Assembly (NCBI RefSeq): GCF_018323985.1
Contig: NZ_AP024590.1
Span: forward strand, 2,418,001 to 2,482,000
Source: Enterobacter kobei
GTDB taxonomy: Bacteria; Pseudomonadota; Gammaproteobacteria; Enterobacterales; Enterobacteriaceae
Direction: 5' to 3'
Length of the DNA stretch: 64,000 nucleotides
The notes below the pieces were generated by a model. It made no database searches and was not told the origin of the DNA. It saw only the letters and a program-made list of their open reading frames with translations. A program made the translations under genes and the position numbers. Positions 49,605-57,791 of this stretch are shown here, piece after piece; the stretch's first letter is position 1, and every line of letters starts with the position of its first letter.

Positions 49605-49745
49605 CAGATTTACCGGATAATGTAAGGATTGATCTGGTTATCGGCAATCCGGCGGCAAGCGTTATATATTGCTGCGATAGTTGCAGATTATAAGTGATGC
49701 CCGCCTCAGCCTGCTTCAGGCCGGAGGCGGACAGTATTGTTGAGA

Positions 49746-50345
49746 TTATGGCGTGACGTCGGCAACAGGCGATACCTTTGAAAATATTTCCAGGTAGTCA
49801 TGTGAGCCGTAACCGGGGAAAACCAGAAACAGCAGCACAGCACTGCCGTTTTCATAATGCACCGCCATGTCTCCGTTACGCGTGATAAAAAGCATATGGT
49901 TCCACCACTGACAACCCACACTCATGTCAGGCGTGCAGTTGCGGCTTTTTTGCACCAGCTGGCCATCTTTTGTCAGATAAAAATAGTTGGTTTCAGGTCT
50001 GGAAGGTTTGGGTGCAGACTCATCAAGTAAGATAAAAGTTTCTTTTCTGATCGTTTTGTTTGCTGCATCCAGCGACACGGCTTCCAGTGATTTTGCCGGA
50101 TAGTTGAAACGTAGCTGAAGCGTGGAAGCGTTCTGATTACTTACGCCGAAAAGTACCGCCAGATCGCCCGCCCCGCGGTAACGCTCCCCGCTGGCCTTAA
50201 TCGGCGTCGTTTTAAACTGATAAACATTCTGCTGACGAATATCCTGGCGGTGCGGGTATTCCACTTTATACAGCGCTTTTTGCGGTGATGAGGTGATGCA
50301 TCCGGCAAGTAACGATGACAATAAAAGGGCGAATAAAACGCGCAC
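49746..50345 (-). CDS. Hypothetical lipoprotein
   Basis: A 199-residue protein with a lipoprotein signal peptide; the lipobox is LLAG-C (Cys16), followed by ITSS, consistent with outer-membrane sorting (no Asp at +2). The mature part is polar, with Tyr/Phe-rich strands and one Cys pair (NCTPDMSVGCQWW) that could form a disulphide. I do not recognise the family. It is monocistronic, between the PAS receptor and the MFS gene. Confidence 0.75.
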   Translation of the reverse strand: MRVLFALLLSSLLAGCITSSPQKALYKVEYPHRQDIRQQNVYQFKTTPIKASGERYRGAGDLAVLFGVSNQNASTLQLRFNYPAKSLEAVSLDAANKTIRKETFILLDESAPKPSRPETNYFYLTKDGQLVQKSRNCTPDMSVGCQWWNHMLFITRNGDMAVHYENGSAVLLFLVFPGYGSHDYLEIFSKVSPVADVTP

Positions 50346-50450
50346 TGGCGTACTCCTGGCTTCCGCTGTCGCGGCTAAGTTTTTGATATTGTAACCCTAA
50401 TACAACAACGCCAGTCGTGCCAGCACGATGACGCTGGCCGGGCTGGTATT

Positions 50451-51599
50451 TCACGCCTGCGGCCTGAAGCGCAGCGCCATAAACATCAATACCACAATGC
50501 CGACGCTCATGATGGCCCAGGCGCTGTCGAGCGAGGCGGCGCGGTCACGTACTATTCCGGCCACCAGCGGCATTAACGCCGCCAGCATATAACCGCCCCC
50601 CTGCACAAAGGACAGCAGCGCGCCCGCCTCTTCCGGCGCGGTGGCGTGATCGAGCGTGACGATCAGCGACAGCGGAAACAGCGCGCCAATCCCCAGCCCC
50701 AGCAACAGGGTTGGCAGCCAGGCCTGCGCCCCGCCCAGCAGCATCAGGCTCACCAGCCCTGCGAGGATCATGGCCAGCACCACCAGCAAGGGACGACGGC
50801 GATCGTGAAAGCGATGGATCAGGCTGGAAAGGATAAACCCTGCGGCCACCTCGGTCAGCGTCAACGCGCCCAGCACATAACCACTCTGCCCGGCCTGCCA
50901 GCCGTGCTGCATGTAAAACGGCGGCAGCCAGGCCAGCACCAGCGTATACGCCCCTGTACCAACGCCAAAGAAGATCATCAGCAGCCAGGCGCGGCCCGTG
51001 AGCGGCACGCGGTGACGATGTGTGATGTGCACCGGCACGGCCCGCCGTGAGTGGGTCAGCCACAGCAACAATGCGATGGCGGCGGGGATCGCCGGTACGG
51101 CCAGCGTCAACGCCAGCCCCTGATGCATCGCCAGCGGTGCGGCGCTGGCCGCGGCCATTGCCGCGCCCGCCATAATGCCGGTGGAAAAAAGCGCCATCAG
51201 CGTGCCCGCCCGAGCGCCGAACTGACGCTTGATCAGCGCTGGCATCAGGGCCTGAATGACGCCAATGCCGGTGCCAGCCACCAGTGCGCTGATAATCAAG
51301 GTGGCAGCAGACTGATCGACGCCACGCACGGCGCTCGCCAGCGCCAGCAATATCAGACCACCGGTGATCCCCCGCACTTCGCCCATTTTCTGTTGCAGAC
51401 GTGGCCCGGCAAGCGCCGCCAGCCCCATCATCATCACCGGCAAGGTGGTCAGCAGACTGAGCTGTGTGGCGCTGAAGTGGGCGTTATGCTGCAATAGCGG
51501 AAACAGCGGCCCCATTGCCGCCATCACCGGACGAAGATTCAGTGCGATGATAAAAACCAGAACGATAAACAATCCTGCCGTTGATAAGGTACGATCCAC
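50451..51599 (-). CDS. CynX/NimT family MFS transporter
   Basis: A 382-residue major facilitator transporter with 12 predicted helices. LNLRPVMAAMGPLFPLLQ at the N-terminus is the hallmark of the CynX/NimT (cyanate / 2-nitroimidazole) family. It is divergent from a MarR regulator across a 28-bp perfect palindrome, so derepression by the exported compound is likely. A neighbouring nitroreductase and nitronate monooxygenase make a nitro-compound substrate attractive but unproven. Confidence 0.85.
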   Translation of the reverse strand: MDRTLSTAGLFIVLVFIIALNLRPVMAAMGPLFPLLQHNAHFSATQLSLLTTLPVMMMGLAALAGPRLQQKMGEVRGITGGLILLALASAVRGVDQSAATLIISALVAGTGIGVIQALMPALIKRQFGARAGTLMALFSTGIMAGAAMAAASAAPLAMHQGLALTLAVPAIPAAIALLLWLTHSRRAVPVHITHRHRVPLTGRAWLLMIFFGVGTGAYTLVLAWLPPFYMQHGWQAGQSGYVLGALTLTEVAAGFILSSLIHRFHDRRRPLLVVLAMILAGLVSLMLLGGAQAWLPTLLLGLGIGALFPLSLIVTLDHATAPEEAGALLSFVQGGGYMLAALMPLVAGIVRDRAASLDSAWAIMSVGIVVLMFMALRFRPQA

Positions 51600-51618
51600 T
51601 TTCCTGCTCCTGATGGGC

Positions 51619-51646
51619 TAATATATCTTAACGTTAAGATATATTA
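51619..51646. promoter_or_regulatory. MarR-type operator, 28-bp perfect palindrome
   Basis: TAATATATCTTAAC followed at once by its exact reverse complement. It lies 20 bp upstream of the transporter start and 70 bp before the marR-like gene, where it can control both. Confidence 0.8.
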
Positions 51647-51715
51647 CGGAGCAGCAACAGGCCTTGTGCACAAAATAACAAAGGTGGCAGCAAGCACACC
51701 TGAAGGAGTCCCCAA

Positions 51716-52201
51716 GTGGCAGATCATGTCGATTTCATTGTAGATCAGTGGGCCAGCGCAATGCCGGAGCTGGATGCGTCATCGATGTTAGTGTTTGGGC
51801 GAATGCTGCGCATCATGAAAAACCTGGCGAAAGCGCGTGCTGAGGCGCTGGCCTCCTTTGGCTTTCGTGACGGCGAGTTTGATGTGCTGGCGACCCTGCG
51901 CCGGGCGGGTGAGCCTTATCGCCTCTCCCCCACGCAGCTGTATAAATCATTGCTGGTCACGTCAGGCGCCATGACCAATCGCCTCAATCATCTGGAAGAC
52001 GCGGGGCTTATCGTGCGCGTGAGCGATCCTGACGATAAGCGCAGTATGCTGGTGGCGCTGACCGGATCCGGACGGGAAAAAATCGAGCGGGCGCTGAAAA
52101 TACATACCGAGACGCAAAACCAGTTTCTCAGCATGCTTGATGAAACTCAGCAGCACCAGCTTCAGCAGCTGCTGAGTCTGTTACTTACTGATGAAACGTA
52201 A
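51716..52201 (+). CDS. MarR family transcriptional regulator
   Basis: A 161-residue winged-helix regulator: LSPTQLYKSLLVTSGAMTNRLNHLEDAGLIVRVSDPDDKRSMLVALT contains the recognition helix and wing (about 65-112). The start is GTG 51716, with AAGGAG 7 nt upstream. The divergent CynX/NimT-type gene and the intervening palindrome make it the local repressor. Its 3' end overlaps the convergent nitroreductase gene by 17 bp. Confidence 0.9.
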   Translation: MADHVDFIVDQWASAMPELDASSMLVFGRMLRIMKNLAKARAEALASFGFRDGEFDVLATLRRAGEPYRLSPTQLYKSLLVTSGAMTNRLNHLEDAGLIVRVSDPDDKRSMLVALTGSGREKIERALKIHTETQNQFLSMLDETQQHQLQQLLSLLLTDET

Positions 52202-52862
52202 CGCTTTCGCCCAGCGGGGCTTTTTCGATGCGGTACTGGTTGGCAGGATGATCCCGGTCCGGGTAGCCCAGTGAGATGCCAAACAGTAATTTCAGCGCCG
52301 GATCGATGCCGAGTGCTTCACGGATAGTGTCGGCATAAAAGCCCAGCATGGTCTGGGGAATACCGCCTAAACCGTGGGCGGTGAGCGACAGCAAGAGCGT
52401 CTGGGCATACATCCCGATATCACCAGCGACACGCACGTTATCGCCCACCTGCGGCATAAACAGCAGCGCAACATGGGGCGCGCCAAAGAATTCCAGGTTA
52501 CGACGGGAGGCATGGCGGCGCTGATCGTAGTCCTCGCGTTTCACACCGATGGCCTGATAGTAGGCCGCGCCCTGCTCTTTTGATCGCTCATGATAAATAC
52601 CGGGGAAATCAGCGGTATCAAAACTGAAATCCGGCGTCAGTTGCCCGGCGTCATCTGCCGCGAGGATCGCCTGGCTCAGCGCATCGCGCTTCGCGCCTGA
52701 GACGATATGCGTTTGCCAGGGCTGCGTGTTGCAGTTGGAAGGCGCGCGCTGCGCATCCTCCAGCACCGCCCGCAGGATGGCATCCGGTACAGGCTGTGGA
52801 AGGAAATGGCGCACCGAATGGCGCTCACGTACAGCATCCCGAAACAACATTACATCTGACAT
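52185..52862 (-). CDS. Nitroreductase family protein
   Basis: A 225-residue FMN-dependent NAD(P)H nitroreductase: RERHSVRHFLPQPVPDAIL and APSNCNTQPWQTHIV bind the FMN phosphate at the N-terminus; GLGGIPQTMLG is the other FMN contact. Members reduce nitroaromatics or quinones. It lies 12 bp after the nitronate monooxygenase gene on the same strand, so the two are probably one operon. Confidence 0.9.
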   Translation of the reverse strand: MSDVMLFRDAVRERHSVRHFLPQPVPDAILRAVLEDAQRAPSNCNTQPWQTHIVSGAKRDALSQAILAADDAGQLTPDFSFDTADFPGIYHERSKEQGAAYYQAIGVKREDYDQRRHASRRNLEFFGAPHVALLFMPQVGDNVRVAGDIGMYAQTLLLSLTAHGLGGIPQTMLGFYADTIREALGIDPALKLLFGISLGYPDRDHPANQYRIEKAPLGESVTFHQ

Positions 52863-52874
52863 GGTTTACCTCTT

Positions 52875-53831
52875 TTAAAAGTCCTGCATGAGATCGGCAA
52901 CAATGTCTGCGGCCGGACGAATGGATTTGATCACGGAAATACCCGTACCGGTGGAAACCACGCCCTGATCAAAATTGCCGAGGCGCATCGCCTGCCACAG
53001 GGAGTGGTAGCCGTTCATGGCCTTAAACAGGGTTTCACGATCGGCACCCTGCGCGTCCAGTTCTGCCAGCGTCGGACTCAGATCGGTAGGTAAGGTGCGG
53101 TAATACGCGGGCAGCGTGCGGAACAGCAGCAAATCTTCCGCCGTGGAATCGACAATCAGGCGTTTTACTTTGTCAGCCGCGGGGTTTTCCTCCGCCGTTA
53201 AAAACAGGCTGCCCGCAAATACCCCTTCCGCTCCCAGCGCCAGGGCGGCACGCACCCCGCGCACATCGCCGATCCCCCCGGCAGCGATAACCGGCACTTT
53301 CACGCTGTCAGCGATCATCGGCACGATGCTGAAGGTGCCAATCACCCGTGACGGCACGGTGCCGCCTTCGTCAAAACCGGTAGCAATAATGATATCCGCG
53401 CCCAATTTTTCGGCTTCTTTCGAATTGGCGATCGTCGGCGTCAGGGCGCGGTAGAGAATTTTAATGCCGCGGCTTTTAAAGAAGTCGTAGATTTCCGCGT
53501 CCAGTACTTCATTGATAAGCACCACTTCCACGCCTTCTTCAGCCAGCATCTCGGCAGTGGGCCGCCAGAAGCGCATATCCGGGCCGTTAATCAGGGTCGC
53601 CGCGAAGGGTTTAGTGGTGAGTTTTTTGACTTTACGGATCTCTTCCCGCATGCGCTCCAGCGCCACCCAGCGTGAGCCTGGCAGGCTGTCCTGACCGGCG
53701 TGCGGCCCCAGCGTGCCCAGACCGCCCGCATTTGACACCGCAGCAACCAGTTCGGCATTGGTCAGGAAATATAACGGGGCCTGAATCAGTGGATAGCGAA
53801 TATTTAAAATTTGAGTGACACGGTTATTCAT
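52875..53831 (-). CDS. Nitronate monooxygenase (2-nitropropane dioxygenase family)
   Basis: A 318-residue FMN-dependent TIM-barrel enzyme: YPLIQAPLYFLTNAELVAAVSNAGGLGTLG at the N-terminus, GFDEGGTVPSR, and VPVIAAGGIGDVRGVRAALALGAEGVFAGSLFL, the phosphate-binding end. The family oxidises alkyl nitronates to carbonyl compounds and nitrite, protecting against propionate 3-nitronate. The usual catalytic His of GHxGG is replaced (GFDEGG), so the true reaction may differ. Divergent from a LysR gene. Confidence 0.82.
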   Translation of the reverse strand: MNNRVTQILNIRYPLIQAPLYFLTNAELVAAVSNAGGLGTLGPHAGQDSLPGSRWVALERMREEIRKVKKLTTKPFAATLINGPDMRFWRPTAEMLAEEGVEVVLINEVLDAEIYDFFKSRGIKILYRALTPTIANSKEAEKLGADIIIATGFDEGGTVPSRVIGTFSIVPMIADSVKVPVIAAGGIGDVRGVRAALALGAEGVFAGSLFLTAEENPAADKVKRLIVDSTAEDLLLFRTLPAYYRTLPTDLSPTLAELDAQGADRETLFKAMNGYHSLWQAMRLGNFDQGVVSTGTGISVIKSIRPAADIVADLMQDF

Positions 53832-53933
53832 TTTTTACATCCCCTGAAATTGACACAGGCCGAATTTTACCCTTTGCAAAATGGAATGGAATCACCAAAA
53901 ATAGACATCTGATACCCAAAAATGGAAATAACC

Positions 53934-54803
53934 ATGGATTACAACGCAGCAAAATTGTTCATCGCGGTGGTGAATGCCGGCAGTTTTTCTGCGGCCAGTG
54001 ATCGTCTGGATGTGCCGATCTCCACCTTAAGCCGTAAAATTAATGAGCTGGAACAGTCACTGAACGTGCAGTTGCTGGAACGCTCCCGGCACGGCGTAAA
54101 GCCCACGTATAAAGGGCAGCAATTCTTTGAGCAGGCACGACCTGGCGTCGAACTGCTGGAAGACGCGCAGAAGGCCGTTACATCGGCCCATACCTTACAG
54201 GGCAAATTACGCCTGTCCGTGCCACCTGATTTCTCGCTGTGGTGGGATTTACTGATCGCTTTCCAGCAGCGCTATCCCGATATCACCGTTTTTTGTCATA
54301 CCAGCGAACGGGTGGTGGATTTGTTTGAGGATGGCGTGGATGTGGCGCTCAGAATGGGCGATTTAAATACCGACGAGGTAATTGCCAGACCGCTGATGAC
54401 GGTGGAAGCCGTGTTTGTGGCAAGTCCCGCTTTCCTGGCGCGTCACGGCACGCCACAGACGCTGGCGGAGCTGGCCCGCCTGCCGGTGATGGCCTGGGAA
54501 AGCCTCAACCATGGTCTTTTTGAATGGGACGCGGGATCGGAGAAAGTGAAATACGAGCCATTCTTTTCTTCTAACCATTCGCCGGGATTATTGCACTATG
54601 CGCTGAATGGGATGGGCGTCGCACGGCTGCTGGATTTTTCCGTCAGGCCTTTTCTGGAAAGCGGCGCGTTAGTGCAGCTTCTGCCTGGCACTCACCGCCA
54701 AATTTTGCCGTTGCACCTGGTTTACGCGCGCCATAAACACCCTTCCGCCCTGGTGCGGGCTTATCTGGATTTTTGTATGGCGTGGGTGGAAACACTGAAA
54801 TAA
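53934..54803 (+). CDS. LysR family transcriptional regulator
   Basis: A 289-residue LysR regulator of the CrgA-like group: winged HTH about 17-36 (GSFSAASDRLDVPISTLSRKI), then a substrate-binding-like domain (LRLSVPPDF, MAWESLNHGLFEW). ATG 53934 with GGAAA upstream is preferred over 53922. Divergent from the nitronate monooxygenase/nitroreductase genes with about 100 bp between, so it likely activates them. Confidence 0.88.
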   Translation: MDYNAAKLFIAVVNAGSFSAASDRLDVPISTLSRKINELEQSLNVQLLERSRHGVKPTYKGQQFFEQARPGVELLEDAQKAVTSAHTLQGKLRLSVPPDFSLWWDLLIAFQQRYPDITVFCHTSERVVDLFEDGVDVALRMGDLNTDEVIARPLMTVEAVFVASPAFLARHGTPQTLAELARLPVMAWESLNHGLFEWDAGSEKVKYEPFFSSNHSPGLLHYALNGMGVARLLDFSVRPFLESGALVQLLPGTHRQILPLHLVYARHKHPSALVRAYLDFCMAWVETLK

Positions 54804-54829
54804 TAGTGGTTGAGGTAATTATTTAATGT

Positions 54830-55276
54830 TTACCAGTTCATCAACATCAGGCCACTCAACACCAGCAGAATAATGATGACGCGGCGTATCCTCTTCCATT
54901 GTTGGTATTCCGCTGCATCGGCTGCGCATATCCTCTTCTCTGCATCGCTTTCGAAACCTTCATTCTTACCCTGTTCAAGTATGTGCCGATAATGTTTGCG
55001 CATCCCGTAAACAGTAAACTGGTTCCAGATCAAAAATGCGGGATATAAAATACACACTGTGCTGAGAAAATCATGAAAAAAACCCGCCTGGCTGGGGAAA
55101 AGCAGGTGATTCACTTTATTGGCAAATACCATCCAGATAAGCGCCATTGCCGCGCCAGCCCAGAATTCACTATGGGTGGTCATTGCACGCAATGCTGCTT
55201 TATAGTTCTTACTTCTCCGGGCCGCAGTGAGGTCAGCCAGTTCGGGAATGCTTTTTCGGGTCCAGTACATTTTCAT
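54830..55276 (-). CDS. Hypothetical membrane protein
   Basis: A 148-residue protein with three probable membrane helices (about 38-56, 66-88 and 130-147). The last helix is close to the C-terminus (IIILLVLSGLMLMNW), preceded by an acidic/basic linker (FESDAEKRICAADAAEYQQWKRIRR). I do not recognise the family. It stands alone; the 55277-55480 gap to the next gene contains a TTTCTTTTTCAGAAA stretch and AT-rich promoter-like DNA only. Confidence 0.65.
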   Translation of the reverse strand: MKMYWTRKSIPELADLTAARRSKNYKAALRAMTTHSEFWAGAAMALIWMVFANKVNHLLFPSQAGFFHDFLSTVCILYPAFLIWNQFTVYGMRKHYRHILEQGKNEGFESDAEKRICAADAAEYQQWKRIRRVIIILLVLSGLMLMNW

Positions 55277-55480
55277 GGTTTGTCCTGTCCATTTGTGCCA
55301 CGCAACGGCAATTAAAATAGACCTGCGGTTATATTGACTCTGTTACCTGACGCGCCTATTTTAAACGGACTCCAGCTTAACGTCATCCCTGAAAAATTTC
55401 TTTTTCAGAAACTACTTACGGTCTGCGATCGTGACGTGAGCAAAACAACATTTAAGTAAAATTTTATTGAGGGATGCGCG

Positions 55481-56026
55481 ATGGAATGCCTTAAAAAGGT
55501 GGTAGCGGGAAGTTTTTTATTAATGAGTTTTAATATTTTTGCCGCAACGAATAACGCCCCGAATACAGAGACGCTTCGCTATTATGAGGATATCGTTCAT
55601 TCGTTACCTGAACTTGAACCTGTAACATGGACCGCCGCTGCTGAAAAATACAAGCTTCTCGTTTTCATCGATAACCAGTGTATATATTGTACTCAGGTTG
55701 TTAAGAATGTTAAAAAATATAACGATGCCGGTCTGACAATGTCATTTATTACCGTTGCGCCATCTTCAATACGTGACAGCGTTATCGAAGACATGGGCAG
55801 AGTCTGGTGCTCAGCAGATCGCAAGAAAAGTTTGCAAAACGCGATGGCTGGATTTCTGCCGGATAACGACGCATCAGAAGCCTGTACAAATAAGATCGTT
55901 AAACAATCCGCTCTGGCTGATCGCCTGGGCGTAACGGCAACGCCAGTGATGGTCGTCATCGATAAATCTGTTCATCCCTTTATCGGCAGCGTCCCGCCAG
56001 CGCAGATCCTTTCTGAACTGCAATAA
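55481..56026 (+). CDS. Exported thioredoxin-fold protein (DsbC/DsbG-like, no dimerisation domain)
   Basis: A 181-residue periplasmic protein: signal peptide to about residue 22, then a thioredoxin fold with active site C67-IYC70 and the cis-Pro loop VTATPVMVV. The helical insert with Cys (RVWCS and SEACT) resembles the DsbC/DsbG catalytic domain, but the N-terminal dimerisation domain is missing. It would act as a disulphide isomerase, reductase or oxidase on unknown partners. The gene is AT-rich relative to neighbours. ATG 55481 has GAGGG upstream. Confidence 0.8.
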   Translation: MECLKKVVAGSFLLMSFNIFAATNNAPNTETLRYYEDIVHSLPELEPVTWTAAAEKYKLLVFIDNQCIYCTQVVKNVKKYNDAGLTMSFITVAPSSIRDSVIEDMGRVWCSADRKKSLQNAMAGFLPDNDASEACTNKIVKQSALADRLGVTATPVMVVIDKSVHPFIGSVPPAQILSELQ

Positions 56027-56044
56027 GCATCCCTGCTGCGTCAT

Positions 56045-56593
56045 TCAGTTCTGCTCCGACACCAGGATCGCCATGGTGTCTGGCTCCAGCGCACAGAAGA
56101 CGTGCTCCTCATCCGCCGGGTAGGAAATATAATCCCCTGCCCCAAGCTCCACAGGCGACGTCGTCAGGCCGACTCGCGCTCGCCCCTGAGTCACAATAAT
56201 ATGCTCAACGGATCCAGGCGGGTGCGGCATCGACAGACGCTCCGATCCAGGCTGGGTGATCAGCAGATAGATATCCCGCCGCGCACCGGGTGGACAGGTC
56301 GCCAGTAAAATCGCCTTATAGTCAGCAAGCTCTGCGGTCACCGTCGGGCCATCACCGCAACGTATTACCTGCATCTTGTTGATTTCAGGCTCCATAAGTC
56401 GGGCAAACGGGATATTCAGCGCCACACACAACGCCCATAAGGTCTCGAGACTGGGATTACCACTGCCTGATTCCAGCTGCGACAGGGTGGATTTCGCAAT
56501 CCCGGCCCGACGCGCCACTTCCGCCAGTGACAGCCCCGCGCGCTGGCGCTCTCTTGTTAAACCTTTCGCGATCAGATCTATCGGTTGATTCAT
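56045..56593 (-). CDS. XRE family regulator with C-terminal cupin domain
   Basis: A 182-residue regulator: N-terminal HTH_3 domain (about 8-62, GLSLAEVARRAGIAKSTLSQLESGSGNPSLETLWAL) and C-terminal cupin (about 105-178, with PGSVEHIIVTQGRARV and AGDYISYPADEEHVF). Cupin-XRE proteins sense small amino-acid or amine ligands and commonly control neighbouring transporters. Divergent from azlC/azlD-like genes with two palindromes in the 102-bp gap. ATG 56593 fits family starts; the frame extends to 56653 without support. Confidence 0.88.
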   Translation of the reverse strand: MNQPIDLIAKGLTRERQRAGLSLAEVARRAGIAKSTLSQLESGSGNPSLETLWALCVALNIPFARLMEPEINKMQVIRCGDGPTVTAELADYKAILLATCPPGARRDIYLLITQPGSERLSMPHPPGSVEHIIVTQGRARVGLTTSPVELGAGDYISYPADEEHVFCALEPDTMAILVSEQN

Positions 56594-56618
56594 TATTTCG
56601 CCTGCATCGTATTTTATA

Positions 56619-56671
56619 TCGAACGTTCGTTCGACTTGAAAAACGCTTTTCATGCGTTCATTATAATGAAC
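56619..56671. promoter_or_regulatory. Two palindromic operators in the xre/azlC intergenic region
   Basis: TCGAAC-GTTC-GTTCGA (56619-56634) and the perfect 16-bp palindrome GTTCATTATAATGAAC (56656-56671). The second contains TATAAT (56662-56667), a likely -10 box for azlC, so binding there would block transcription. Both contain a GTTC / GAAC arm. Confidence 0.65.
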
Positions 56672-56695
56672 ATCTGTACTTTATGAGAAGATAGG

Positions 56696-57361
56696 ATGAG
56701 TAATAAACCGGTTGCTTTACCCCCTGATGCAATAAAAAGCATTGTGTTAATTTGCCTCGCTGACAGCCTGGTGGGCCTGTCATACGGATCCCTTGCCATT
56801 TCGGAAGGCTTTCCGCTATGGGTGCCACTCTCTTTATCATTGCTGGTGCTGGCGGGTGCGTCTGAATTTATGTTCATTGGCATCGTTGCGGGCGGCGGCA
56901 GCCCGTTAACCGCCGCTGCGGCTGGCCTGCTGGTTAACCTGCGGCATTTCCCTTTTGGTATCGCGGTTAAGGATCTGGCCGGTCGCCAGCATCTGAGCTG
57001 GCTGGGCTGTCACATCATGAATGATGAAAGCGTGGTGGTCGGTATTTCGCAGGAAAAGATCGTGCAGCGCCGTGCGGCCTACTGGGCCTGTGGACTGGGT
57101 ATCGCATTCTGCTGGCCGGTAAGCGTACTGGCCGGGGCCTGGCTGGGGCGTTTCATCCCGGACACGCAGGCCATGGGGCTCGACGCCGTGTTTCCGGCGA
57201 TTTTAATTGCGCTGATATTCCCGGCCTTGCAGAAACGGCGCGTGGCGATCCCGGCCTCTGTTGGCGCGGCGGTAGGCCTGATTACGGTACCTTTTTTGCC
57301 GGCGGGTATGCCGGTTCTCTGTGCGATGGCGGGCATGCTGGCGTGGCGGGGGGATAAATAA
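56696..57361 (+). CDS. AzlC family branched-chain amino acid exporter, large subunit
   Basis: A 221-residue membrane protein with about seven helices. LSLLVLAGASEFMFIGIVAGGGSPLTAAAAGLLVNLRHFPFGIA is the AzlC/YgaZ core motif. AzlC forms an exporter with the small AzlD subunit, for leucine/valine-type amino acids or analogues. Its stop overlaps the next start (TAATG), so the two are translationally coupled. The divergent cupin-XRE gene is the likely regulator. Confidence 0.88.
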   Translation: MSNKPVALPPDAIKSIVLICLADSLVGLSYGSLAISEGFPLWVPLSLSLLVLAGASEFMFIGIVAGGGSPLTAAAAGLLVNLRHFPFGIAVKDLAGRQHLSWLGCHIMNDESVVVGISQEKIVQRRAAYWACGLGIAFCWPVSVLAGAWLGRFIPDTQAMGLDAVFPAILIALIFPALQKRRVAIPASVGAAVGLITVPFLPAGMPVLCAMAGMLAWRGDK

Positions 57362-57681
57362 TGCAATCGACACTGATCCCCCTTGGCATCGCGATCCTGG
57401 CGCTGGGAACGTATCTGATCCGTTTTGCAGGATTCCGGCTGGGCAACCGACTGGCGCTTTCCGAACGAACACAAACGTTATTATCCGATGCCGCGATCCT
57501 GTTGTTACTGGCTGTGGCTGCTATCAGCACCCTCTATGAGGCGCAGGCGTTTGCCGGCGTGGCGCGGGTATCCGGCGTGCTGTTTGCGGTATTCCTGTGC
57601 TGGCGAAAAGCGCCGCTGGTATTCACCATCATTGGCGCGGCCGTGATGACGGCAGCCCTGCGATATATCGGTATTGCCTGA
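57361..57681 (+). CDS. AzlD family exporter, small subunit
   Basis: A 106-residue membrane protein with four predicted helices, starting MQSTLIPLGIAILALGTYLIRFAGFRLGN, the AzlD/YgaH N-terminal pattern (TYxxRxxGF). It partners the AzlC-type protein encoded just upstream, with the start codon sharing one base with the azlC stop. The length is typical for the family. Confidence 0.87.
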   Translation: MQSTLIPLGIAILALGTYLIRFAGFRLGNRLALSERTQTLLSDAAILLLLAVAAISTLYEAQAFAGVARVSGVLFAVFLCWRKAPLVFTIIGAAVMTAALRYIGIA

Positions 57682-57791
57682 CGCACGGGGATGCTGATTC
57701 CTCTGAATCTGCCGCGCCTGCGCCTGAAGCCGAAATGCGTGGCATATAATTCATGTTGAAATCATTCATAATGAATCAATGAGGAAGACTT

